From the NCBI RefSeq assembly GCF_910589235.1, contig NC_060961.1, positions 2,997,001-3,061,000 of the forward strand: a stretch of 64,000 nt of DNA, given 5' to 3'. Below the pieces are notes generated by a model. It ran no database searches, was not told where the DNA came from, and saw nothing but the letters and a program-made list of their open reading frames with translations. The DNA is from Vespa crabro. Its lineage: Eukaryota > Arthropoda > Insecta > Hymenoptera > Vespidae. A program made the position numbers and the translations under genes. Positions 35,728 to 48,342 of this stretch are shown piece after piece. Each line of letters opens with the position of its first letter. Within the stretch, counting starts at the first letter, position 1.

Positions 35728-36776
35728 AGCCAGACGTTCAACAAAAATACTCTGCTCTGGCTATTCACATTTAAAAGATCTTTTTCAAGAATGTGGATTC
35801 TACGACGATGAAGATACTTCTTTTTTTGGACCCAATAAAAGCATATTTCGAAGTTTCGAAAATTCTACGAGTGTCTAACATCTTTCTTTCTCTTTTAAAC
35901 GTTGTCGGCAAGCGAAGTTAATTACTTTCTCACTACGTGAACTTCGACCTCCGTTCTCATCTGTTTGAATATATATATAATACTAGGCCGAGATATACAC
36001 ATTGTGCACGTCTCTACGACTACTCGGCCTCTCCTTATCTCAACTGCGTTTACCTTCTTACTCTACAAGCTTCTCGCCTTTATTAGTCTTCAACTCGAGC
36101 AGCTCCTCGAGAAGTACCCAAAATTCGCGCGTCGAACTTCAGCCGACACTCAGTTTCTAAGTACAAACACTGAACTCGAGTGCCAAGTTCGAATCCCACC
36201 CTCGAATCTACGACGAAGATCCTTTACCTGCGATGCACTTTTCTATCACGACGAATACATTGTGACGACAGTAAATTATGTCTTTGTGGAAAAGAAGAAT
36301 TCGTTTTCTACTTTGAAAATTTCAACTGGGCGTTCATATCTCCCGATTTTATTTGGTATTTGAAGAACGAAACTCGTGCTTGGATCGTCAAACATGTGAG
36401 CTTTTATACATTCTATTTTTTAAAAGTTCCGAAAAATTTCCAATCCCTGAGTATTCCTTTTTTTTTGTTTTTTTTTTTTTTTTTGTTTTGAAAACACAGT
36501 TGACTATAAATAATTTCACCTTTTGTTCCAATAAATTAAGAAAAAATCGAACGAAAGTACAAACTTCAATAGAACTTCCCATAGAAGGATTCGTAATTGA
36601 GTAAAGTTCACTCATGGCAATAGATCGATCGATAAACGGAAGAAATAAATCGACGATCCACCGGCGTTCGTTTATTGATAAAATCCAATCAAGTAAAAGC
36701 TTTCGCTCATAGTTTCTACGATGCGCTGCTTATTTTTACCGCTCGTTCATCGTTCTTTGTGTTAGACGCCGCCGTT
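35728..36776. other. Stretch with long open frames but no supported gene
   Basis: A 132-codon plus-strand frame (35965-36363) begins at TTG rather than ATG and lacks recognisable motifs. A perfect 8-base inverted repeat (AGGCCGAG at 35985, CTCGGCCT at 36023) lies in it. The rest is AT-rich with poly-T at 36470-36484. Confidence 0.4.
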
Positions 36777-36848
36777 ATGGCTTTCATAAACTCTTGCATT
36801 TTTCTCATTTTCATCATCATCAACGTGCTTTTTCTATTACATTGGTAA
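36777..36848 (+). CDS. Candidate hydrophobic 23-aa peptide or signal-peptide exon
   Basis: An ATG preceded by GCCGCCGTT and followed by G starts MAFINSCIFLIFIIINVLFL, then LHW and TAA. The peptide is almost wholly hydrophobic. A usable 5' splice site (ATTG|GTAATA) overlaps the last codons, so it could be a first exon encoding a signal peptide. T-rich sequence gives hydrophobic peptides by chance, so confidence is low. Confidence 0.15.
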   Translation: MAFINSCIFLIFIIINVLFLLHW

Positions 36849-38454
36849 TAGTTCGATCAAGTGATGAGGACATCCAACAAGGTCCAAGATAAAAACGAAA
36901 TATTATTCTATATCACTTATTAATCGCCCTTCATATATCCATATATCCATTTTCTTTCGTTGAACATGAAAAGAAGGAGAAATGACGCTCGGAAAAATAA
37001 TCGAAGATGGATAGCTTGATTGGCGCATAAATCGGTAAATTAAGCGAGGATATTCTTTGGTCGAGAAGAAAAAGAAAAACGTGACATAGAATGAAAGAGT
37101 GAGAAGAGGGCTTGCGAATACGCTTTCTACCGGTAGAAACGATTCCAGTAAAAGAGAGAGGGGTAAGGAAGGTTGGTCTATGGGTCGCGAAGGGAATATT
37201 TTCTCTGCGTTTTCTTTCCTTTTCTTTTTCTTTTTCTTTTCCTTTACCTTTTTTTTTTTTCATCTCCTACCCTCTCCAAAAGCCTCTTCACCACCCTCTC
37301 TCGGTTGCTGCTATCCTTTCATCGGCCGTTCTCGTATTACCGAGCCCTCCTCTTCCCTCTTCCATCCCTACCTTCAATCGGGAAGCTCGCTGCACGCCAA
37401 ATGAAAATCTATCGATCGGCCAGTGCCCCGTAGGCGGATTTAATTTAATTTGCCACACTGTTGTCGTCGGAGAGTAGTAGCAACGTGGGACGTCGAGACG
37501 ACGACGGTCCTGTGGCCGTTGTAGCTCGTTAACCGACTCGACGAGCTCTACAGTACTTTTAAACTCTCTCTTTCTCTTTCAAAGAGCCAATATACGCAAA
37601 ATGCGTTACATAGGTTTCAGCCGTATTCGATCGGTAAAACGTACGATGAAAGCTGAAAGCCGTAAAAGCTCTGATGTCACGGTACGGTCGTTTCTTTATC
37701 AGGCAGGAAACTCACCGACTCGTTTTACTCGAATAAATCAACTTTCCACAGTATTTTAAAAAAAATAAGATGAAAGAATAAGAATAAGGAATTGTATTAT
37801 TACTTTCAGGTAATTAAAGATAACACTTTTTATTGTAGGATAATGTTTTACTTTGTTCACTTTTTTGCAATTAAAAAGAAATGATGAAATACGACTATAA
37901 ATGTTTCAAGGAAAGAAACGAAGATAGAGATAGAGATAGAGATAGATAGATAGATAGGGAGAGAGAGAGAGAGAGAGAGAGAGAACATAAAAAGATAAAA
38001 GAAGAAATAGAGTTTCCTGGCTGATTCAGCCGATGTTCGGATACCGATCGACCAAAAAATTTCCACCACCTTTTCTCTTCAATATTTTCCAAGATTTCGT
38101 ACCGATAGATTTGATATTCTTGTCGTTCTATCGATCTTGATAGTAACAACGAATGACCGGTTCAAAACGGACAGAAAGTTGAATTTGTTGTTGAATTTTT
38201 TTTTTCTCTTTTTGATTCCACCACGAAAAAGATGAGAAACTATTCAAGTGAAATAAATGCAAATAAAATTTCAACTCTCCCCGAACGTGTTCTTTCTCTC
38301 TTTCTCTCTTTTCTTCGTATATTCTTTTCTTTAGTGTTTTGAAGACTTTCGAACGTTTACGATCGTGTAAAACCGCTACACAGATCGGTACCAGCTTTCG
38401 AACACGAATGCACATCGGAGATACGATAGCGAGGGAACGTCCGAAAGAGCTTCC
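36849..38454. other. Non-genic stretch with GC-rich and GA-rich parts
   Basis: GC-richer pyrimidine-biased sequence at 37260-37580, then AT-rich DNA with a GATA/GA array at 37924-37984. The long open frames here are Phe/Ser/Leu-rich products of pyrimidine tracts. No gene is supported. Confidence 0.5.
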
Positions 38455-38521
38455 ATGATACAGCTAACTGAAAGTCCCGTCGGTATTGAAATTCAAATAC
38501 AAGAAACACAGAAGTCAGAAG
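38455..38521 (+). CDS. Candidate first coding exon with 5' splice site
   Basis: An ATG at 38455 reads MIQLTESPVGIEIQIQETQK then SE and reaches a consensus 5' splice site (GAAG|GTGAGT) after 22 codons plus one base. Unspliced, the frame stops two codons later. The frame is open upstream as well (back to a stop near 38365), so an internal exon starting earlier is possible. Composition is protein-like. The minus strand is also open here (38357-38590). No following exon or homologue is identified. Confidence 0.28.
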
Positions 38522-39535
38522 GTGAGTAGAAAGGGAACGTACCAAAGGAGTGATGCAACCCACTCGCCTAAACTTCTTGCAGCTGTGCATCTTGGAAAGT
38601 TCCTAACGTGTAGATCCTTGTACTATCGAAGAAGAAAGCTGGTTGTATTCTTATTCCTTTTCTTTTCGTTAGTCTACTAAGAAACACCGATCGAGATGAA
38701 AAAGAACGGTAAAGCTTTTCCAGTTAACGTTCACACGATAAAAGATAAAGTATCGAGGATCGTAAAGGTTTACGATTATGGTTTAGAAATTTTAAGAAAA
38801 AATGACAATAAGAAATTAAAAAAATAATAGAAACAATTCATATACAATCGTTTTTCATTGAACGAACTGTTCAGATTTGTACCGTGACGTATTCATCTAA
38901 ACGTCACGCATGCTTCAAGTTAAACGAGTTTACCGTCGAAGCGGCAGGCAAGCCCATTGTTTATAACAATACGCGGTTAACGACGTAGGAGATCCTGCGG
39001 ACAGGAGCGAATGAGCTTTCCGGTAACTCAAACTCACAGAGCTTCCTCTTCTATGACGTGAGAGAAAGCTTGAATGATGCTTTGGCGTTGGTGGTTAGAG
39101 GTTTTGAGTAACCATCATCGACTAAAATGAGCTAAACATCGGCATCGTGTTTCGCTTCAAGATCACCAAAGAAAAATTACTTTCTGTATGATTATTTTTA
39201 GATGCTGTGTATGTAGTTACTATCTACATACTATTATAATTTTCATTAAATTAAATTTTTACTCGTTACTAAGAAAAACTTGATTGAAACGAATTTAACA
39301 ATGATACTTATAATGGAAAACTGATCGAATCAAATGTTTTCACATTTATTTATTTAATTTTGTACATTTTCAATTAGTGCTTTTTTTTGTATTAAATCGA
39401 AATAAAGAAAATTATTAATTGAGAACTTCGAAATATTTTCCATTCGTATTACCAGTTTCCAAAAATATCCATCGTAGTAATACACATTTACGAGGACGAC
39501 GCTTGCGCCATGCGACAAGATTAACTGTTAGCATA
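38522..39535. other. Non-genic stretch
   Basis: GC-richer at 38930-39160, AT-rich after. Nothing supported. Confidence 0.5.
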
Positions 39536-39727
39536 ATGGCGTCGATTAAATTTGAGGAAACTGCTCAAGGATGTGTGCACAGTGTAGATTTGATACCGCA
39601 AATATCAAAGGTGTATATCAGTGTTTCAAGCGAAACAGAGGTATTTGAAGAATTATTCGGAGATATATTTCTTTTTTTAAAAGTATCTCATTTATATAGT
39701 TTCTTTTTCTCGCATTTTCTTCCGTAA
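39536..39727 (+). CDS. Candidate 63-aa ORF or first exon
   Basis: An ATG at 39536 (ATGG) opens MASIKFEETAQGCVHSVDLI, continues PQISKVYISVSSETEVFEEL and becomes Phe-rich before the stop at 39727. The first 44 residues look protein-like. A possible 5' splice site (ACAGAG|GTATTT) near 39640 would end the exon before the Phe-rich tail. The frame is open upstream but has no other ATG. No domain or homologue is recognised. Confidence 0.25.
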   Translation: MASIKFEETAQGCVHSVDLIPQISKVYISVSSETEVFEELFGDIFLFLKVSHLYSFFFSHFLP

Positions 39728-39843
39728 GAAAAATAAATGAAATTTTAACTATCCTGTTTCTTACAACATTTTAATTATTCGGAGTAAATTCGTTTCATGT
39801 AAAATGAAACTGCAAAATTTATTCTATTCATAATTTTTATTAA

Positions 39844-39883
<40 letters not shown>

Positions 39884-42007
39884 ATTATTGATATTGCTAG
39901 TTGTTGGATATTGACTTTCCAACGTTCTAATTATAAAACTCTTTTTTTTCGATCGAAAGCAATTTATAAGTAGGTTTAAAAATACACATATATATGTATA
40001 TATATGGTTAAATGTAGTTTCACACCACTTTGTGCATTTAGTAAAAAATTGCGCTTTTAGTAAAAAAAACTATCTTATTTCGCGTTTCATTCGTGCGAAT
40101 GCAAATACACGAGTAGTTTCATAAAAGGTAACAGAATAGGCGGGGCATGGTTCAAATGGAAAGTGAGATATGAAAACAGTCGTGTGTGTTTACACAAGTA
40201 CCTCCGCGTAGAGAGGCGGTGCACGTTTTCACCTAACTTCCGCCGACATCGTTTCGAATTCCTTCTCTAACTGCTCGCTTTGGAAAATAAATTCGACAAA
40301 TCCTTTTACGACATCGAAGTTGAATTTCGATGGAACATGAATTTTCGATCTATCGTTTCAAATTAAATTCAATTCGAAGCTGACATTTCAATTATTTCTC
40401 CTTCGGATAAAATATCTAATTAATCAAAAATATAAACACGTTTCTATTAACTTTTTTCTACGAGAGGAAAGAATGTTCGTCAATCAGATTGATCTGAAAG
40501 AAGAGAAGAAAAAAAGTTCTTGCCCGCACCGAAATTAAAGTAAAAGAAGAAAAAAAAAAAAAAAAAAAGAAAAAAAGAAAAGGAAGGAAACAAAACATGA
40601 ATGAACGAAATCTCTCTCTAAACGGAATAGAAATTAGAGGGGAGCAAAAATCAAGGGGAAAATTTGTATTGTACGTTGAAGAAGAAAGGGAGATGCTCGA
40701 AAAACGAAACGTCACGTGAAATCGCACGTAAATTCTAGAATTCTATTGCATTCGATGGAACTCTTCGTATAAATCCATTTCTACGTACGCACTAACAACG
40801 CATGCACCCATACTAAGACATTCTCGGCTTTATCTAAAGGAAAACAAAAAATGGTTCGAATTTCCCATGTCGGTTTTCGTTAAATGCTCGCCTAACGAAT
40901 CCATCGGTACATTCGGCATTTGACACGCGTGTTGTTCACTCTGTGAACGAACAATTAACCAAGTCCTCTTTGTGAAAACTGGAAATAGAAAAGGAAAAAA
41001 AAGTTGATGGAAGAGGAGTATGAGAATGGACATTAACGAAAAAAAAAAAAAAAAAAAATAAAAAAAAATAAAAAAATAAATGATAATAATAAATCGTACG
41101 ATCACAAACTCTCTACGTTTAAAACGCGAAATTCAACAATGCTCGGAAAATAAAGAACATCTGGTAGTTCGTACATCGCGGCATTCTTCTTGTCGTTTAT
41201 TCATTTTCGAGAGAACACACACAAGGAACGTGATATAACGAAGAAAAAACAAATTTCGTAATGTCTTTCGTATCTCTAATATTATATGAGAAAAATAGAA
41301 AATGGCTATTATAGCGAGATTATCTTGAATTATATAAAAATTTTTTAAGTTCAAATTAAAAATAACATTAAAAAAATGTATTTATATACAATATGTATAA
41401 AATTGATTAAATTCCTTATATCACCTTGCATATTTCAATTTTTACAATGTTAGTTACGTTAGTTATTACATGCATTTCTACAAAATCTGACAAATCCATT
41501 GACATATTTAATATAAAATCCCTTTCGAAAAATTATTAGAATGAAGCATTGAAAGGAAACATTTTTCTGTATTATCTTCAAAGATTTTCTATGAGAAGAT
41601 AAAGGGAAAATATCGCGTATGTATCTCGAAGATTCAGCCATTCCTTATAACGAGTCACAGAGATATTGCAACGTCCTATAAAGCTTTCATGAAATCGGAG
41701 AGGCCTTAAATTGACAAAAAAAATTTATTGCCTCTAGCGGAAAACGATAAAAGGAACGATATTAGCCATTGTATCAAAGTGCCTTCTGCAAAGATGAACG
41801 TGCCTTTGGAAACGGCAAATTATCCAACTGAGATAAAGTTAACGTACTACCATGAACGTGATATCGCGAAGGGTAAAAGCAATGTAGAGAAGAGAGAGAA
41901 AGAGAAAGAGAGAGGGAGAGAGAGTGAGAAAGAGCCCAAAGAAAATGGTCGAAGGTGTATAATCCTATTATTAGAGAGTTAGGGATAGAGAACTAGTAAT
42001 CAAGGTG
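39728..42007. other. Non-genic stretch
   Basis: CT array at 39847-39883, poly-A at 40551-40568 and 41040-41058, AT-rich DNA elsewhere. A CT-rich to GC-rich patch lies at 40180-40270. No gene is supported. Confidence 0.55.
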
Positions 42008-42101
42008 CTTTACGAAGCTTAGCCGAGTAAGCTCCACGTATACTCTCTTCCGTGACCATCTACCACCTCTCTTGAGAAATCGGTGGTGAGCTTCGTAAAA
42101 G
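42008..42101. other. Nested inverted repeats (hairpin-capable)
   Basis: CTTTACGAAGCT (42008-42019) can pair with AGCTTCGTAAAAG (42089-42101) with one bulged A. Inside them ACCACC (42062-42067) pairs with GGTGGT (42082-42087). A transcript could form a two-tier hairpin of about 94 nt. No known RNA family is recognised. Confidence 0.5.
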
Positions 42102-45100
42102 AAAATCTCTCCTTGTCACACTTTTGAAAGACCTACCTTCTAACGGGATCATCGAAGAAAGATACTCGTACCTTCATTCTCGGAAACTCTATCAGACTTA
42201 CAAAGTTCGTCTATGTAGGATTGAGATTCTTTCATAACATAACTACTAGATTATATAACTACTATTCGCGAGAAGGCTTGGCTGGCTTAGTTTGAAAGAT
42301 AAGTCGCTCGAAGGACCACATTTTTTTCTGATCCAACTACTTATATACACGATGAATCTAAATTTAACCGATAAACTGCATTTACTGATAAGAGATAACA
42401 TTTTAAATATTTTGAGATAGTAAATCACACGATGGAAATATTTTGTTTCTTAGCAAAAGGATGTGAAAGTGTTCAGAAAAGAATTCGAGATAATAAAATT
42501 ATATACTTTCTGTAGAAATGCATTCGTATCTTATCTCAATTCAGTCCACAACGTAAGGAACACTATTTACAAGTTTCTTACTTAAGCAATGACTTAGAAT
42601 AATGTAGATTAATGTGTGAACTGAAATTAAAGACGACTATTTAATCGGATTACTTACTTTCTTTCTACTCGACTCGTATAGATGCTCGATTTAATCGATA
42701 GTTCACGTTACGAATAAAATTTGCAATAATTTGTTAATTTTTTTGCTTTTATATACAATTCTAATATATTAATTTGTTAAATAATTATGATTGTGTTACA
42801 AGTAAAATTAAAAGCCGAATTATAAACACTTTTCAAATAAACATAATTAACATCTTATATTTTGCGAACAATTGATTTCTTATTTCAAATCGTTTAATTG
42901 ACTTTTTTCTATATTTCTGTAGATTAATCAATTTAATTTACATCGATCCTGTATAAAGCAATGATTATGATATTAATACAAATTGCATAGCCTACTTATG
43001 ATATGTATTTCAAACTTCAACACTAATTCAGAACTTACAATATTAATAGTGAATAACTGAACAGGGTTATATTAAAATGGATCATAAAGTGGAAGAGAAG
43101 AGAAGGAGAGAGAGAGAGAGAGAAAGAGAATACGGCCGATTGATTTCGATTAGGGAATAACGTAGAAACACAGAGGGTGCTCATCGTACAACAATTTAAA
43201 GCGGTATTGTCTAGCTAGGTAAGCTATATATGTACTATACGCGCTGTCGTTCACCCACTTCACGGGCATACGTGCGTAACTAGACACGTCGAGAGTTTAC
43301 AGGGAATATTACAACGACCATCAACACCGACGCATACGCCGAGCTGGCCGGTAAATGTGTTGAGACCGGGCTATTTGTCTTCATTCGGTCCCACGTGGCA
43401 GAGCCGGGGTGGTGACCCCTCATTATCACCTAGCCATATCTATCCTGATTATACCTAAACATCCGACAAACTCTGTGGCCACACCCTGCTTACCTCTCCG
43501 TTGGATGCATTCTGCCGAAACGGGAACGGCAAATTTCACAGCGTTCTCAAATTTAAACCTTCATTTAATTAACTCCGCTTACTTCGACGCACTTGAATAT
43601 ACATTACTTGATCGCTTGACAAATTAAATTTTATTGTACTGTAGTTTGGTCCGCTCGAAGTATTTTCAATATGCCACATTAATTATGAATGATAATTAGA
43701 TATTTCTTTCTATTCACATCCTATGGATTAATAATAAGTTATATAAAATATCTTTTTTTTTTTTTTAAACTTTTGATAATTGCAAATTTATTTCCTATTT
43801 ATACCATTTAATTAATTCATTACGAATTCATTAATTCATTGACGAATCGGAGATAATGTTTTATCTTCGCGATACACATTAATGAAATATTTTACATTGA
43901 TCACGCCTACTTCGTTAAATTATGCGAAATCAATTTTTTGCCGAAAGCTTTTCATTTTGAGAACAAACGGATACCGAGAACATCCGAGAGTTTGTTCAAA
44001 CAACTTCTTCCTTCCGCAACATACTGTTGGAAACTGAATCGATCATTATGCCTTTGTAGTCTCGAATACTGTATAATTTATTCGTTATTAAGTAGCGAAA
44101 CACCTAAGCCAAGAAAAGTCGTGTTAAAACAAACGTCGTCGGTATCTTAGGTTTTAAGGTTTTAACACGTACACGTTCCCTTTCACGAAGCTTTAAAATT
44201 ACATTAATGTAAATAAACAATGATTAAAAAAGGAAATTGACGTAACACTTAATGAATAAGATCAATTTCGAATATCAACGTTAAAAATTCGATCGAGTTT
44301 TCTTTTCCATGCGGTCAATTAATTTTTTTCGAAGTAAATTTCCTTGTTCTACTTGCAAAACGATAAGTAAGACTTAGTCGTGCAAGATTAAACGTTGGAT
44401 ACGACTTTTTCGATTTTTTTTTTTTTTTTAATCTTTATTTTCATTCATAAATTATTGTCGAAAAAATATTATTTTTCGGCAGGATTTTTTTTTCAAAGAA
44501 AATAAAACCTTTTCAAAAATTCGAAAAAGTCATATCCTCGCTTGAAACTTCATCTTTAAAATAAGATTTTATTACTCGAAATCGTCCAATAATTAAACTT
44601 TTAATCATTATTGACGTGAACCATTATAAAACAAGGGATGATAAACAGCCTTAATCGAAACATCGAAACTCATTTATGACTTCGAACTAATTCCGTGAAA
44701 CATTAAAAATCATCTTCGCTAAATTAATTGTTCCATTGGAAAACTGATTAGATAATTAGCAGATTTTTTTATTGTTTACTTTTTATAGCATACTTCGTTT
44801 CATTTTCTATATAATTATATATTTAATTTCCTATGAAAATTTTATATACAATATTTATCAAAGAAACATTTCGAGACGTTCTACAGAGAAGATTTGTTAT
44901 AATCTTGACAAATAGAAAGTAATATTTTATTAAATACATACAGATATAGAAGTAGACGTATGCATGCATTTATGTATGTGTGTATGTATGTGGCATGTAG
45001 AAACATAAGCCATAACATGACGTAGAACGCAAGAAAGTTTCAACAATATCGATGTTCGTAGCGGTTGGGAAACTACGAATCTAGAGGGAGGCTCTGGTCG

Positions 45101-46190
45101 AGGTAAGAGTTTCGTGGGTTAGGAAACTCCTGAATTCGAATACGCGAGAGTACGCTTGAAATCTCAAAATTTCAACGAAAATACCTTCCCGAACAAGTTG
45201 CAATAAATTTTACAGCGAACGACGAAAGAAGCATATTCTTGCTAAGAAATTCTGCACTCCTGGTAAATGTGTTTCCCTACAATGTGAAGGGGTTTTCTTA
45301 AAGGTTTATCAAGGCTTTTCCAAGGCGATTGTGAAAAGTTTCCAACTTGTTCTAACATGAGAAAATAAAGCAAGAATAAAAACAATTTTATAAGATATTG
45401 AATAAATTATTTTCATGATTTCTTAAAAATCAGAACATTTTTTTACGAATATTTCTCTTTTTATTTTATCTTTATCGAAAAAAAAAAAAAAAGAAAAAAA
45501 AAAGAAAAGAGAAACTTCATCCAAATATGACGAGATCATTTTGAATTCTTTTCGAAGTGATTCGTTCGAGTTACATTTCAATTAAGCTCTAAATTTATAT
45601 AATCTCTATATAAGCTTAGGATTACCTGAGTAACGATAAACTCCTTGTTATACAATTCAAACGCGTATAGTGATCGGTTAATTCACCTATGAACTTCTCG
45701 CAAACAAGAGAAACACGTGGCAGTAGATATTATAGGAACAAGTTCGAAGTAATAACGGGATTATATCATATATATATTGAGAGAGAGAGAGAGAATTCAC
45801 CCTCGTTACGAATTAAATCGCTTGACCATACGCGGACTTGAATTCATTTATAGGAAAGTAGAGTAGATAATGGTTAATTAAAGAGTAAAATAGTATTTGG
45901 AATTGATTGAGAAAATGTTTTTATCGAGATTCCCAGTGGAATCTGCTACTAAAGGAAATTTGTGAAATCGATTTTCTAAAATTCGTTTTCCACTTTGCTG
46001 AGTTGTAGGATGTATGCTACCGTGGACGGGCACACCCTAAAAATGGAAGATGATCATGGAAGAGAAGAGAAAGAGAGGGAAAGGGAGAGGGAAAAGGGAG
46101 AGGAAGAGGTAGAGATAGCCGCCTCGTAAATGTCAAAATCAACGAGCGGCGTGCAAGAGCTGAAATGAGTTTCTGGCGGGAAGTGAAAAA
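42102..46190. other. Mostly non-genic stretch with a GC-rich island
   Basis: AT-rich DNA with a GC-rich island at 43230-43560. In that island the plus strand is open at 43409-43627 (no ATG), and the minus strand has a strong 5' splice site (GAGAG|GTAAGC near 43492) after a frame reading ENAVKFAVPVSAECIQRR. Another donor (TCGAG|GTAAGAG) is at 45103 after a plus frame reading SFNNIDVRSGWETTNLEGGS. Neither can be resolved into a gene. Confidence 0.4.
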
Positions 46191-46231
46191 CGGCTAATGA
46201 CGTCAGGCAGTCCGACGAAATGACGTTAGCC
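46191..46231. promoter_or_regulatory. CRE-like inverted repeat
   Basis: GGCTAATGACGTCA at 46192-46205 is followed after a short spacer by TGACGTTAGCC (46221-46231), nearly its inverse. The first half holds a full TGACGTCA (46198-46205), the CREB/ATF consensus. The patch is GC-richer than its surroundings. A regulatory role is inferred only from the motif. Confidence 0.3.
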
Positions 46232-46844
46232 AGGCGTCAAAAAAATCCATCACCTGGACTTTCCGTATTTAATAAAGGCGTACACATCATCCTCACGGTT
46301 TAGATGTGATGAATGTTTTTCCAACAGCAACATTTATTCGTACAAGATGAAAGATCGCAACATCGTCCAAATTTTTCGCCCATGACATCATCATTTCTAA
46401 AGTTTTAACGATAAAACCCAATTGTCCCAACTTTGTTTTATAATATTTCATGATAGATTTTACGTTGATAATCGAAAAAAAAAAAAGTTAATATTTTATA
46501 ATTTCTATTTTTAATAATAATTTTCGATTAAAAAGATAAAGTAGTTATAAAAATTTGTTAAAAGCATTATAATTCTTACATGTTGTACATCACTAGGATC
46601 ATTCTTGTTGTATCGTAAACGTACAATGTACAACGTACACGTAATTACATGTAGTTAGATAAGTAGTAAGTCTTTTCGGCGAGAGGAACGTGATGGTTGG
46701 TATTCGAAAAATTCGTTAACTCATCGTTGAATTGAATTATTCGCAAGCGTTGACTCGTTCGTCCGTGATACATGCTGCAACATACTCAACCGCGTGCTAA
46801 CGTGTTTTGGAAACGTACACGAGGGAGAACGAGATAGACGGAGA

Positions 46845-46930
46845 AAGAGTAAGTGAGAGAGAGACAGAGAGACAGAGAGACAGAGAGAGAGAGAGAGAGG
46901 AGGAGAGAGAGAAAGAGAGGGAGAGAGACC
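46845..46930. repeat. GA/GACA purine-rich array
   Basis: Interrupted GA and GACA repeat of about 85 bases. Confidence 0.95.
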
Positions 46931-48066
46931 GACAGTCCGAGGACTGGAACGCACACCTACAAATACCACATGAGAGGCCAGTAAACCTCGTTGTGGGGTC
47001 GCTAGTTAATATACCCGTGAACAGAGGACGCCGAGAGATGGCTGTTAATAAAGCAGGTGATCATTACTGATGTAATTCCCACCATATCGTTCCCTCAGAT
47101 TTCAGAATAATCTACAAAATACAATTCAGTGACATATTTCACAAATTCTCGAAGCAGCATATGTTTTATCAAATAAAATCTATTAAGAAACAAAAAAGAA
47201 GTATGCAAGATCTATCGAATAATAATAACAAAATATTACTCAAATTTTTCTTTATTTTAATGACACTTATAATTTTATTATCTTTATTTTAAGATTCAAT
47301 CAAAAATAAATAAATAAAATTTCGTGAATTAGAACATACGCATCTTTCTATGTTGCTGACCGTTCGATTAATTCGACATACTTCATTCTTCTGTTTGTTT
47401 CATTCTTAACAACAGTATATAAAATATTTGACTCGACTCAATACAGATTCAATTATTGAAACAAATGGAACTTTGGAAGTTTCGATAGTATAAATTTTAA
47501 ATCAATTAACGATCGATTCACGAAAAAAAAAAAAAGATAGAAAAAAACAGAAAACTATTTCAATATAATGATAACAATTTATACCAAATGTGTACAATTT
47601 CTACGGCCATTAGAGAGCTACACAGTCCTTACCATCAATCAATCCGTATACCTATTATCTAAGTTCCCTAGCGATCCCTTCAACCGATTATCCATAAATA
47701 GACAGAAACAAAAGCTATGAAGCTCATGAGTCACGGCAGTATCAAATAGTGGGGGATTATCTTCTCTTACTTTAACAGAACAGCCAAGTCTGGGCGCGGT
47801 CCGCGAGATCTCAGTTGCCCAACGTTTGATTTATGGAATTTTTTTTACATTAAAGCGAGTTACGAAATCCAAACGTCGAGGAAGTATTCGAACTCGAAAG
47901 CTGTTCAGAAAGAAATGTCGTGCTAACGAGAAACAAGAAAGACGGGAAAATAGTGTTCGAACGTGAAACGAGCCCGTAACTTGATCGTAAATGAGACAGG
48001 CTGGGAATATCGAAGGAACTATCGTTGAAAGTCTGGTCGAAGAGAGCAGCCCCAAAGGAAAAAGAG

Positions 48067-48067
<1 letters not shown>

Positions 48068-48098
<31 letters not shown>
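48068..48098. repeat. (CT)n microsatellite
   Basis: CT run that, with the following pyrimidines, forms a strong 3' splice-like tract on the plus strand. Confidence 0.97.
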
Positions 48099-48100
<2 letters not shown>

Positions 48101-48102
<2 letters not shown>

Positions 48103-48298
48103 ACTCTCTGTCTAACTCTCCTTTTCTCTTCTGTCTAGCTGATATCGCTGCGGCTACCCTGGGAAGCTGGTCCCGTGAGACGACTTGCGTTTCCTCTAAG
48201 CTTCGTACATGCCATACGAAGCTTCGCTCGTCGTACTCGGCTGACTTTACAATTTCGACCTCGTTTTCGTCGTTTCCCTTCTTCAAAATGAGATTCAT
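48101..48298 (-). CDS. Candidate 65-aa ORF in a two-strand open island
   Basis: A minus-strand ATG at 48298 opens MNLILKKGNDENEVEIVKSA, then EYDERSFVWHVRSLEETQVV and ends RKGELDRE. It is charged, balanced and repeat-free. The plus strand is equally open: after a textbook 3' splice site (CTAAC branch point, long pyrimidine tract, TAG ending 48138) a frame reads ADIAAATLGSWSRETTCVSS and continues to 48340, with a weak donor near 48318. A perfect 10-base hairpin (48198-48224) lies in both frames. One of these is likely coding or neither is; I slightly prefer the minus reading for composition. Confidence 0.25.
48198..48224. other. Perfect 10-bp hairpin
   Basis: AAGCTTCGTA, seven-base loop, TACGAAGCTT. 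The same ten-mer appears at about 676 and 42010, the latter also in an inverted-repeat setting. Confidence 0.7.
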
Positions 48299-48342
48299 CC
48301 TGCTGAGACGTAACCGCAAAAAAGGTGAATCGCTATAACGTT

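Larger units (their letters stand above)
46232..48100. other. Non-genic stretch with a GA array
   Basis: A purine array at 46845-46930 runs into a short unique open segment reading EDWNAHLQIPHERPVNLVVG then SLVNIPVNRGRREMAVNKAG, ending at 47070. It has no ATG of its own, so I do not call it. The rest is AT-rich with no gene supported. Confidence 0.45.

Noticed and set aside
36195..36215. tRNA T-arm-like GTTCGAATC
   Set aside because: Flanking five bases do not pair and no acceptor, D or anticodon arms can be built upstream.
35965..36363. 132-codon plus-strand frame
   Set aside because: Starts at TTG, no recognisable motifs, and adjacent frames are also open; likely low stop density.
46807..47070. 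87-codon plus-strand frame with a unique C-terminal part
   Set aside because: Starts at TTG, first half is a GA/GACA repeat, and the unique tail has no ATG start or acceptor of its own.
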